Positions 27,296 through 34,809 of a DNA stretch of 37,486 bases are shown piece after piece. The notes under the pieces are model-generated. The model did no database searches. It was not told the origin of the DNA and worked only from the letters and a program-made list of their open reading frames with translations. Numbering within the stretch: position 1 is the stretch's first letter; each line of letters starts with the position of its first letter. The DNA comes from Bacteroidota bacterium (GTDB lineage: Bacteria; Bacteroidota; Bacteroidia; B-17B0; Aurantibacillaceae). The stretch spans positions 1-37,486 of the forward strand of contig JABDBZ010000016.1 of assembly GCA_013288385.1 (NCBI GenBank), given 5' to 3'. The translations under genes were made by a program, and so were the position numbers.

Positions 27296-29321
27296 TATTT
27301 GTTTTTTCAGGTTTAGTTGGAACTACAAAACTTAATTCGCCTTCAGCATTTTCTGCCATTAAAATCATACCCTGGCTCTCTATCCCTTTTATTTTACGAG
27401 GAGCAAGATTTACCAAAATACTTACTTGCTGACCAATAATATCTTCCGGCTTATACCATACTGCAATCCCACTAACTACGGTACGTTGGTCTATTCCAGT
27501 ATCTATTTTTAGTTTCATTAATTTATCCGTTTTTGGAACACGTTCCGCCTCTAGAATTGTTCCAACGCGAATATCCATTTTATTGAAATCATCAAATGAT
27601 GTTTCAGCTTTTTGATTAGGTAACGGTTTTAACGAATTATTTTCTTTTTTATTATTCTCCAATTTAGTTAATTGAATTTGTATTTGCTCGTCTTCTATTT
27701 TACTAAATAATAATTCTTCCTTTCCAATAACATGATTAACAGGCAAGTTGTTTGTTTGCTTTGCAAATAACCATGTTAATGGATTTATATTTAAAATAGA
27801 AAATAGTTTCGCAGATGTAAATGGTAAAAACGGCTCGCTTAAAATAGCAAGATTAGTTGAGATTTGTAAGGCAATATTTAAAATCGTTTTTACACGCTCT
27901 TCATCTGTCTTAATTAATTTCCACGGTTCAGTATCTGCCAAATATTTATTTCCCAAGCGTGCTAAATTCATTAATTCTGAAATAGCTTCCCTGAATTTAA
28001 AATGTTCTAAAGGCTCACTAACTCTTAAAGGGAATTTGGATAATTCCTCCAACACAATCATATCTTCTTTGTTGAACTTTTCCGCAGAAGGTACTTTACC
28101 GTTGTAATATTTATGAGTTAGTACAACCGTTCTATTGATAAAATTCCCAAGTATGGCTACTAATTCGCTATTATTTTTTGTTTGAAAATCTTTCCATGTG
28201 AAATCATTATCTTTTGTTTCAGGAGCATTTGCACAAAGTGAATAACGTAATACATCTTGTTGTCCTTCAAATTCCACTAAATATTCATGCAACCAAACTG
28301 CCCAATTACGTGATGTAGAAATTTTATCCCCTTCTAAATTTAAAAATTCATTTGCGGGAACATTATCAGGTAAAATATAATCACCGTGCTCCATTAACAT
28401 AGACGGAAAAATAATGCAATGAAAAACAATGTTGTCTTTTCCAATAAAATGGATAAGCCTGCTATCTTTACTTTTCCAATAATCTTCCCAATTATTTGGC
28501 AATAATTCTTTTGTAGCACTGATGTATCCAATTGGCGCATCGAACCATACATACAACACTTTTCCTTCTGCACCTTCAACCGGAACTTTTACGCCCCAAT
28601 CTAAATCACGCGTCATAGCTCTTGGTTGTAATCCATCTCCACTCTCAATCCAACTTTTACATTGTCCGTACACATTTGATTTCCAATTACTGTGCTGATC
28701 AATGTATGCTTTTATTTTTGGTTGTAATTTATCTAAAGGTAAAAACCAATTTTTTGTTTGTTTTAAAACAGGCTTACTTCCACTTAAACTCGACTTAGGA
28801 TTTATGAGATCTGTTGCATTCAAAGTAGATCCACAATTTTCGCACTGATCGCCATATGCATTAGGATTTGCGCACTTCGGGCAAGTACCTGTTATATACC
28901 TATCCGCCAAAAATTGTTTAGCTTCTTCATCATAGTATTGCTCGGTTATTTGTTCAGTAAAAACATGTTTATCATAAAGTGTTTTAAAAAAATCGGAAGC
29001 CGTTTGATGATGAATTTTATTACTGGTTCGTGAATAAATATCAAATGAGATCCCAAAACCCTTAAAGGCATCTCCCATAATTTTGTGATATTTATCAACT
29101 ACTTGTTGTGGTGTAATACCTTCTTTTTTTGCTTTAATGGTAATTGGCACGCCATGTTCGTCGCTACCACAAATAAATTTTACATCATGCCCAATGCTTC
29201 TTAAATAACGCACAAAAATATCTGCGGGTAAATAGCAACCGGCCAAATGTCCAATATGAACAGGGCCATTTGCATAAGGCAAAGCAGCAGTAACAAGAGT
29301 GCGTTTAAAAGAGCCGGGCAT
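27276..29321 (-). CDS. metG: Methionine--tRNA ligase MetG
   Basis: Class I aminoacyl-tRNA synthetase charging tRNA-Met; 681 residues, close to the E. coli length of 677. The N-terminal [17 protein letters not shown] carries the HIGH motif (22-25). A zinc knuckle has CPKC ... CENCG. The KMSKS loop appears as KISTS (333-337), a variant usual in this subfamily. The anticodon-binding helical domain follows. The C-terminal about 110 residues are a Trbp111-like tRNA-binding/dimerisation domain ([15 protein letters not shown] ... [10 protein letters not shown]). The ATG at 29321 is chosen because it places the HIGH motif at the usual distance. The frame stays open for another 46 codons upstream, but that part is unlike MetG and would run into the divergent gene. 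Confidence 0.96.
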   Translation of the reverse strand: MPGSFKRTLVTAALPYANGPVHIGHLAGCYLPADIFVRYLRSIGHDVKFICGSDEHGVPITIKAKKEGITPQQVVDKYHKIMGDAFKGFGISFDIYSRTSNKIHHQTASDFFKTLYDKHVFTEQITEQYYDEEAKQFLADRYITGTCPKCANPNAYGDQCENCGSTLNATDLINPKSSLSGSKPVLKQTKNWFLPLDKLQPKIKAYIDQHSNWKSNVYGQCKSWIESGDGLQPRAMTRDLDWGVKVPVEGAEGKVLYVWFDAPIGYISATKELLPNNWEDYWKSKDSRLIHFIGKDNIVFHCIIFPSMLMEHGDYILPDNVPANEFLNLEGDKISTSRNWAVWLHEYLVEFEGQQDVLRYSLCANAPETKDNDFTWKDFQTKNNSELVAILGNFINRTVVLTHKYYNGKVPSAEKFNKEDMIVLEELSKFPLRVSEPLEHFKFREAISELMNLARLGNKYLADTEPWKLIKTDEERVKTILNIALQISTNLAILSEPFLPFTSAKLFSILNINPLTWLFAKQTNNLPVNHVIGKEELLFSKIEDEQIQIQLTKLENNKKENNSLKPLPNQKAETSFDDFNKMDIRVGTILEAERVPKTDKLMKLKIDTGIDQRTVVSGIAVWYKPEDIIGQQVSILVNLAPRKIKGIESQGMILMAENAEGELSFVVPTKPEKTNNGSIIK

Positions 29322-29340
29322 ATAAATAAGAATTAGATCA

Positions 29341-29348
29341 CAAAGATA
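29341..29348 (-). promoter_or_regulatory. Putative -7 element of metG
   Basis: On the - strand the sequence reads TATCTTTG, a match to TAnnTTTG, and it ends 19 bases before the metG ATG. I found no good -33 TTTG at the expected distance. The position supports the short MetG start. Confidence 0.5.
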
Positions 29349-29425
29349 ATGAATTGATTGTGATTTATTGACGCGAAATAAATTGGGTTTTAAGGGAATA
29401 TTCAACGTACAATTGATAAAATTTT

Positions 29426-29433
29426 TATCTTCG
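29426..29433 (+). promoter_or_regulatory. Weak -7-like element before the NUMOD4/HNH gene
   Basis: TATCTTCG differs from TAnnTTTG at one base and ends 19 bases before the ATG at 29453. No -33 partner is clear. It is reported because its position agrees with the other promoters in the window. Confidence 0.3.
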
Positions 29434-29452
29434 CATAGGATCCAATTCAGAT

Positions 29453-30106
29453 ATGGCACTTAAAGAAATATGGAAAGATCATCTTTTTGATTCTTATAAA
29501 TTTATTAAGCGATATCGCATTAGTAATTTAGGAAGATTGATGAGTTATAAGGATTCGCCGCAAAAAGATGGCAGGATACTAAAGCAAAAAGAGATCAAAG
29601 GAATGAAAGCTTTTGGATTAAAATTTTATAATACTTCAAAATCTTATTTCATCCATAAATTGGTTGCAGAACATTTTTGCATGCAAGCTTCATCTAAACA
29701 TAGTTACGTAATTCATCTTGATCACAACCGACATAATAACAAAGCAACTAATTTAAAATTTGTTACTCACCAAGAAGTTTTAGAACACCAAAATAAAAAT
29801 CCACATACTTTAAGTATTTCTAAAAGGAATATTTTAAGTAGCGGAAAAAGTGGCAAAGTGTTGGATGAAAAAAAAGTAATTGATCTCAAAAATTCTATAT
29901 ATGATCCAAAACGCAAACTTACTTTAAAAGAACTTGCTGCAGAATTTTCTATTAGCGAGATGACTCTTTACCGAATTAAAAAAGGCGAACTTTGGTATAC
30001 TGTAAGAGTTGATGGAGAACCAAAAAACAAAAAATATAAGCTTTACAAAAAAATAAAAAAAGAGAAAAGGGCTTTAAAAAAACGGAACAAAAATGCTACA
30101 ACCTAA
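29453..30106 (+). CDS. NUMOD4 and HNH-like endonuclease-family protein with C-terminal HTH
   Basis: A 217-residue basic protein. Residues 5-45 ([20 protein letters not shown], then NLGRLMSY) look like a NUMOD4 DNA-binding module. Residues 65-105 resemble an HNH_3 nuclease core: HKLVAEHF, then [20 protein letters not shown]88, D90, N92, N96 and N100 are present, but the metal-ligand position before H88 is isoleucine instead of the usual H/D/N. Residues 157-180 ([20 protein letters not shown]) form a helix-turn-helix, followed by a very Lys-rich tail. This architecture occurs in homing-endonuclease and phage proteins and also in stable chromosomal genes. Nothing nearby suggests an intron, intein or phage. 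Its last 14 bases overlap the next gene. Confidence 0.75.
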   Translation: MALKEIWKDHLFDSYKFIKRYRISNLGRLMSYKDSPQKDGRILKQKEIKGMKAFGLKFYNTSKSYFIHKLVAEHFCMQASSKHSYVIHLDHNRHNNKATNLKFVTHQEVLEHQNKNPHTLSISKRNILSSGKSGKVLDEKKVIDLKNSIYDPKRKLTLKELAAEFSISEMTLYRIKKGELWYTVRVDGEPKNKKYKLYKKIKKEKRALKKRNKNATT

Positions 30107-30986
30107 ATTATTAAAAAAAGGCGATACCATTTTAATTATTGGTACAGCTCGTGCAAAAGCAAAAGAATTTATTGATCCTGCAATTGCTATTCTAAAAAAT
30201 TGGGGACTAAAAGTTGAGTTAGGCGCAAATCTTTTTAAAAAACATTATCAATTTGCAGGAACTGACGAACAACGTGTACAAGATCTTCAATGGGCTATAG
30301 ATCATAAAACTGCAAAGGCTGTGCTAATTGCAAGTGGAGGGTATGGAACAATAAGAATTATTGATGCTGTTACTTTTAAAAAACTAAGAAAATATCCGAA
30401 GTGGTTTGTTGGTTATAGCGATGCAACAGTTTTACACGCACGTTTAAATAAATTAAGAATTGAATGTATTCATGGAACAATGGCTTTTCAATTTACAAAA
30501 GATAAAGAAGCAACTGAATCAATTAAAAAATTATTGTTTGGAGAAAAAGTACACTACAAAATTTCGAAAAATAAATTAAACCGTGTAGGAAAAACAGAAG
30601 GTGAAATGGTTGGAGGAAATTTGTCTTTGATTTATGCACTAAGTGGAAGTAAAGATGATTTCAACACAAAAAATAAAATTTTATTTATTGAAGATCTCGA
30701 CGAACAATTTTATCATCTTGATCGTATGATGGTTCAATTGAAACGAAGCGGTAAATTAAAACACCTTAGGGGTTTAATTGTGGGCGGTATGTCAGACATG
30801 AAAGACCGCGAAACCCCATTTGGAAAAACTGCTAACGAAATTATTTTTGATGCTATTAAAGACTATAAATATCCTGTTTGCTTTGATTTTCCGACCGGAC
30901 ATATTAAAAAAAATATGGCGCTTTGTATGGGGAAAAAAATAAAACTGAATGTCGAAAAAACTAAATCTGAATTAATATATTTATAA
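30093..30986 (+). CDS. LD-carboxypeptidase, peptidase family S66
   Basis: A 297-residue S66 serine peptidase. The family cleaves the meso-DAP-D-Ala bond of tetrapeptide stems during peptidoglycan recycling (LdcA); some relatives process microcin-type substrates instead. The catalytic triad can be placed: S109 in VGYSDAT, E200 in FIEDLDE, and H270 in PTGHIKKN. IASGGYGTIRI and GEMVGGNLSLI are further family segments. No signal peptide is present, consistent with a cytoplasmic recycling enzyme. The ATG overlaps the preceding HNH-like gene by 14 bases, so the two are probably translated from one mRNA. The alpha/beta hydrolase follows after one base. Confidence 0.93.
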   Translation: MLQPKLLKKGDTILIIGTARAKAKEFIDPAIAILKNWGLKVELGANLFKKHYQFAGTDEQRVQDLQWAIDHKTAKAVLIASGGYGTIRIIDAVTFKKLRKYPKWFVGYSDATVLHARLNKLRIECIHGTMAFQFTKDKEATESIKKLLFGEKVHYKISKNKLNRVGKTEGEMVGGNLSLIYALSGSKDDFNTKNKILFIEDLDEQFYHLDRMMVQLKRSGKLKHLRGLIVGGMSDMKDRETPFGKTANEIIFDAIKDYKYPVCFDFPTGHIKKNMALCMGKKIKLNVEKTKSELIYL

Positions 30987-30987
30987 A

Positions 30988-31788
30988 ATGATCAGTAAAA
31001 CAAAAGATAATCTAAATATTTATTACGAAGTACAGGGTAATAAAAATGCAACTGAAACCATTGTGTTTTTGAATGGTTTAACACAATCAACCCTTGCTTG
31101 GTTTTTTTGTTTGCCATTTTTTCAAACAGACTACAAAATAATTTTACTCGATTTTATTTTTCAAGGAAACAGTGATAAAACAGGCGATTGGCGGGATTTT
31201 GATCAACACGCTTCCGACGTTGAATGTGTAATTGCTCAGGAAAATATTTCACAAGTTCATATTGTTGGTTTATCATATGGCAGTTTGGTTGCTCAACATT
31301 TTGCTGTAAACTATTCAAAAAAAATAAATAAATTAATTTTACTCTCCACGTTTGCACACAAAACACCTATTTACGAAGCCATTGAACTAAGCTGGTGGCA
31401 TTCACTGAAGAGCGGTGGCTATGGTTTGTTGTTTGATACAATGATGCCTTATGTTTTGAGTGAAGATTATTTTAGTAAACCAATTATTCCAATCGATCTT
31501 TTAAAAAAATCACGCGAAGATTTGAATCAAAACTCGCAGGCTATTTTTAATTTAATGCAAGCAACTAAAGAAAGAAAAGACTATAGAGATGATTTAAAAA
31601 AAATAAAAACACCTACACTCATTATGCAAGGTGAAAAAGATATTTTACTTCCGGTTTATCTGGCAAAAGAAGTTCACAAAAACATTGAGCATTCTCAATT
31701 AATAATTGTTCACCAAGCAGGTCATACCCTAAATTTAGAACACGTTCATGAAGTATGTTCTCACATACTTACCTTTTTAAAATCGTAA
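30988..31788 (+). CDS. Alpha/beta-fold hydrolase
   Basis: A 266-residue alpha/beta hydrolase. The nucleophile elbow is GLSYGS (S96), the acid is probably D218 in GEKDILLP, and the base H246 in QAGHTLNLEH, all in normal order and spacing. FLNGLTQS near residue 30 is the oxyanion-hole HG-type loop, here with NG. A lid region sits between about 125 and 195. The substrate cannot be predicted; esterases, BioH-like and haloalkane-type enzymes share this layout. It lies one base after the LD-carboxypeptidase gene and probably ends that operon. Confidence 0.88.
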   Translation: MISKTKDNLNIYYEVQGNKNATETIVFLNGLTQSTLAWFFCLPFFQTDYKIILLDFIFQGNSDKTGDWRDFDQHASDVECVIAQENISQVHIVGLSYGSLVAQHFAVNYSKKINKLILLSTFAHKTPIYEAIELSWWHSLKSGGYGLLFDTMMPYVLSEDYFSKPIIPIDLLKKSREDLNQNSQAIFNLMQATKERKDYRDDLKKIKTPTLIMQGEKDILLPVYLAKEVHKNIEHSQLIIVHQAGHTLNLEHVHEVCSHILTFLKS

Positions 31789-31790
31789 AA

Positions 31791-31802
31791 AGCAACGTTG
31801 CT
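31791..31802. promoter_or_regulatory. 12-bp perfect palindrome in the hydrolase-maeB spacer
   Basis: AGCAACGTTGCT is a perfect palindrome starting 3 bases after the hydrolase stop. It could be a protein-binding site or chance. Further along the same spacer, AAAAAGC (31861-31867) and GCTTTTTTT (31877-31885) could form a weak AT-rich terminator hairpin for the upstream operon. Confidence 0.3.
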
Positions 31803-31887
31803 CCAACAAATTTATTGTGTAGTTTATTTAATTGACTATCAGTTAGTTAATGACATTCTCAAAAAGCACTTTTCTAGCTTTTTTTCG

Positions 31888-31895
31888 TATTTTCG
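31888..31895 (+). promoter_or_regulatory. Putative -7 element of maeB-ruvA-sprA
   Basis: TATTTTCG is one base from TAnnTTTG and ends 21 bases before the maeB ATG. No -33 TTTG is visible at the right distance. The 128-base spacer otherwise holds only the palindrome and a weak T-rich hairpin. Confidence 0.4.
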
Positions 31896-31916
31896 CTATT
31901 CGTTTAAAACTAAGCT

Positions 31917-34187
31917 ATGAGCAAATTTAGAAAAGAAGATGCCCTTGAGTACCACACCCAAGGCCGTCCGGGTAAAATTGAAGTAATACCAACAAAACCA
32001 TACAGCACTCAACGCGATTTGACTCTGGCCTACTCCCCTGGCGTTGCTGAGCCTTGTCTGGAAATAGAAAAAAACCCAGAAGATGCATACAAATACACTG
32101 CAAAAGGAAATCTGGTTGCAGTTATTTCTAACGGAACAGCTGTGCTTGGTTTAGGTGATATTGGTGCATTGGCCTCAAAGCCTGTAATGGAGGGCAAAGG
32201 AATGCTATTTAAAATCTATGCTGATATTGATGTTTTTGATATTGAAGTTGACACAAAAAATATAGATGAATTTGTAAATACTGTAAAAAATATTGCGGTT
32301 ACTTTTGGTGGAATAAACCTGGAAGACATTAAGGCTCCTGAATGTTTTGAGATTGAACGCCGGTTAAAAGAAGAATTGAATATTCCTTTGATGCACGATG
32401 ATCAGCATGGTACAGCAATAATTTCATCCGCCGGATTAATTAATGCGGTTGAAATTTCAGGAAAAAAATTATCTGAAATAAAGCTGGTGATCAATGGTGC
32501 AGGCGCTTCTGCTAATTCATGCGCCAAAATGTATATTGCTGTTGGTGTAAAGAAAGAAAATATTACTATGTTGGATAGCAAAGGTGTTATTCACAAAGGC
32601 CGTACTGATCTTGATCAATACAAATCATTCTTTGCTTGCGAAAGCACAAAAATAAATACTTTACAAGAAGCCATCAAAGGTGCTGATGTATTTGTTGGCC
32701 TTTCGAAAGGAAATATTTTGAGTAAAGAAATGGTAAAAAGTATGGCGAAAAATTGTGTTGTTTTTGCTTTAGCTAATCCTGATCCCGAAATTTCATACGA
32801 AGATGCTATTGCTGCAAGACAAGATATTATTGTTGCTACAGGTCGTAGCGATAATCCAAATCAGGTGAACAACGTGCTTGGTTTTCCTTTTATTTTTCGC
32901 GGTGCAATGGATGTTCGCGCAACAACCATTAACGAAGAAATGAAATTAGCTGCAGCATTGGCTATCGCAAACTTAGCAAAAGAAGCCGTGCCTGATTACG
33001 TTAACTTAGCTTACGGTTCTAAAAATTTAAGTTTTGGTGTAGATTATATTATTCCAAAACCGATTGATAATCGCTTAATTTCTGCTGTATCTTCTGCTGT
33101 TGCAAAAGCTGCCATTGATAGTGGAGTTGCTAAAAAAATAATTACAAACTGGGACGCATACAAAACTGAATTAGATAATCGTTTAGGAAAAGACAATAAG
33201 TTGATGCGTAGTTTAGCAAACAAAGCTAAAAATAATCCGAAGCGTGTTGTGTTTACTGAAGCTGATACATACAAAATCTTAAAAGCAGCACAAGTGGTGA
33301 GAGACGAAGGAATTGCAAAACCAATTCTTTTGGGAAAAAAAGAAAAAATTCAATCCATTTCTGAAGAAAACCATATTGATTTAACTGATATGTTAATCAT
33401 CGATCCATACATTGCAGAAGAAGATCGCATCAATGAGTTTGGTGATATTCTTTGGCGCAAACGTTCTCGCAGAGGTTTAACTCAATACGATGCACGAAAA
33501 TTAATGCTTCACGACAGAAATTATTTTGGCGCGATGATGGTTGAGATGGGCATGGCAGATGCGATGATTAGTGGTTTGACAAGAAAATACGGGCAACCAA
33601 TTAAACCAGCACTAGATATTATTGGCGTACAACCAAACGTTACACGCGTTGCAGGCTTATACGTAATGATTACAAAACGTGGCCCATACTTTTTTGCTGA
33701 CACCACGATGAATGCTGATCCTACTTCTCAGGAATTGGCTGATATTGCTGTATTAACCGCCAATACAGTTAAACAATTTAATATCACTCCACGTATTGCA
33801 ATGCTCTCCTATACTAACTTTGGATCTGCTACCGGCGATGTACCAAACAAGGTTAGTAAAGCTGTAAGTATTTTGCACAAAAATTATCCGGGCATGATTG
33901 TAGACGGTGATATTCAAGCAAACTTTGCAACCAATAATGAATTATTAAAAGAGCAATTTCCTTTTAGCACTTTAGCCGACACGGATGTGAATACATTTAT
34001 TTTTCCAAATTTAGCTTCAGGAAATATTGCATACAAATTAATGCAAGAACTTGGAGGTGCCGAAGCTATTGGTCCGGTACTAATGGGTTTAAATAAACCG
34101 GTGCATGTACTTCAGTTAGGAAGCAGTGTTCGTGAAATAGTGAACATGGTAATTATTTCAGTTGTTGACGCACAAAATCAGAAATAA
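31917..34187 (+). CDS. maeB: NADP-dependent malic enzyme with C-terminal phosphotransacetylase-like domain
   Basis: A 756-residue MaeB-type malic enzyme that decarboxylates malate to pyruvate with reduction of NADP+. The malic domain (about 1-420) shows [14 protein letters not shown] near residue 40 with the catalytic tyrosine, [29 protein letters not shown], and the nucleotide loop [15 protein letters not shown]. Residues about 430-756 match the phosphate acetyltransferase (PTA/PTB) fold ([15 protein letters not shown] ... [11 protein letters not shown]-like, here [17 protein letters not shown]). In MaeB this domain is regulatory rather than transacetylating. The length equals E. coli MaeB (759). 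The order maeB-ruvA-sprA is a recurring arrangement in Bacteroidota. Confidence 0.95.
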   Translation: MSKFRKEDALEYHTQGRPGKIEVIPTKPYSTQRDLTLAYSPGVAEPCLEIEKNPEDAYKYTAKGNLVAVISNGTAVLGLGDIGALASKPVMEGKGMLFKIYADIDVFDIEVDTKNIDEFVNTVKNIAVTFGGINLEDIKAPECFEIERRLKEELNIPLMHDDQHGTAIISSAGLINAVEISGKKLSEIKLVINGAGASANSCAKMYIAVGVKKENITMLDSKGVIHKGRTDLDQYKSFFACESTKINTLQEAIKGADVFVGLSKGNILSKEMVKSMAKNCVVFALANPDPEISYEDAIAARQDIIVATGRSDNPNQVNNVLGFPFIFRGAMDVRATTINEEMKLAAALAIANLAKEAVPDYVNLAYGSKNLSFGVDYIIPKPIDNRLISAVSSAVAKAAIDSGVAKKIITNWDAYKTELDNRLGKDNKLMRSLANKAKNNPKRVVFTEADTYKILKAAQVVRDEGIAKPILLGKKEKIQSISEENHIDLTDMLIIDPYIAEEDRINEFGDILWRKRSRRGLTQYDARKLMLHDRNYFGAMMVEMGMADAMISGLTRKYGQPIKPALDIIGVQPNVTRVAGLYVMITKRGPYFFADTTMNADPTSQELADIAVLTANTVKQFNITPRIAMLSYTNFGSATGDVPNKVSKAVSILHKNYPGMIVDGDIQANFATNNELLKEQFPFSTLADTDVNTFIFPNLASGNIAYKLMQELGGAEAIGPVLMGLNKPVHVLQLGSSVREIVNMVIISVVDAQNQK

Positions 34188-34208
34188 TTATTTCATTATT
34201 CAAAACAC

Positions 34209-34802
34209 ATGGTCAGTTATATCAAGGGATACCTCACTTCAAAAAATCCGGCACAAGTTACTATTGAAAGTAATGGTATTGGATATTCATTGTTGATTTC
34301 TTTAAATACTTATTCTAAAATAGTTGATCAAAAAGAAGTTCAACTTTTTATTGAAAGTGTTTATGTGCGTGATGATAACCCACGCTACTATGGTTTTGCC
34401 GATGAAGAAGAAAGAGATCTCTTTCGTAAAATTATTTCTGTTAGTGGTGTTGGTGGCTCAAGCGCTATCCTCATGCTTTCCAGTTTGAGTGCTGCCGACA
34501 TTGCAGGTGCAATAAATACTGCCAATGTAGCGCTCCTGAAAAGTATCAAAGGAGTTGGCGAAAAAACTGCTCAACGAATTGTTGTGGATCTCAAAGGAAA
34601 ACTTGGAAAACATGAAGGCGGTATCTCTCAGATCCTCCATTCATCATACAATAAAAATAAAGACGAGGCGTTAATGGCTTTAGTGACGCTAGGGTTCCAA
34701 AAGGCTGCGGCCGAAAAGGCAATTGAAAAAGCTGTTAAGCAGCAAGGGGTTAATACTGATAATGTTGAATTATTAATAAAAACTGCGCTTAAAAATTTTT
34801 AA
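34209..34802 (+). CDS. ruvA: Holliday junction branch migration protein RuvA
   Basis: A 197-residue DNA-binding subunit of the RuvABC resolvasome; a RuvA tetramer holds the four-way junction and positions the RuvB motors. Domain I is an OB-fold (about 1-65, MVSYIKGYLTSKNPAQVTIE, then YVRDDNPRYYGFADEEERDLF). Domain II has two helix-hairpin-helix motifs (ISVSGVGGSSAILMLSSL and IKGVGEKTAQRIVVDLKGKL). A flexible linker then leads to the RuvB-binding domain III (about 150-197, DEALMALVTLGFQKAAAEKAI). It starts 21 bases after maeB and is followed 7 bases later by sprA. No other recombination genes are nearby. Confidence 0.95.
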   Translation: MVSYIKGYLTSKNPAQVTIESNGIGYSLLISLNTYSKIVDQKEVQLFIESVYVRDDNPRYYGFADEEERDLFRKIISVSGVGGSSAILMLSSLSAADIAGAINTANVALLKSIKGVGEKTAQRIVVDLKGKLGKHEGGISQILHSSYNKNKDEALMALVTLGFQKAAAEKAIEKAVKQQGVNTDNVELLIKTALKNF

Positions 34803-34809
34803 TTAAGGA

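Noticed and set aside
27748-28107. 119-codon open frame on the + strand inside metG
   Set aside because: It is antisense to the conserved MetG helical domain, with no promoter or recognisable product.
29322-29459. 46-codon upstream extension of the MetG frame
   Set aside because: The extension has no similarity to MetG, contains the likely -7 element and overlaps the divergent gene. The ATG at 29321 gives the normal N-terminus.
29453-30106. Intron- or intein-encoded homing endonuclease, or prophage remnant
   Set aside because: The flanking genes are intact housekeeping genes with overlapping reading frames; no intron, intein, att site or phage gene is visible.
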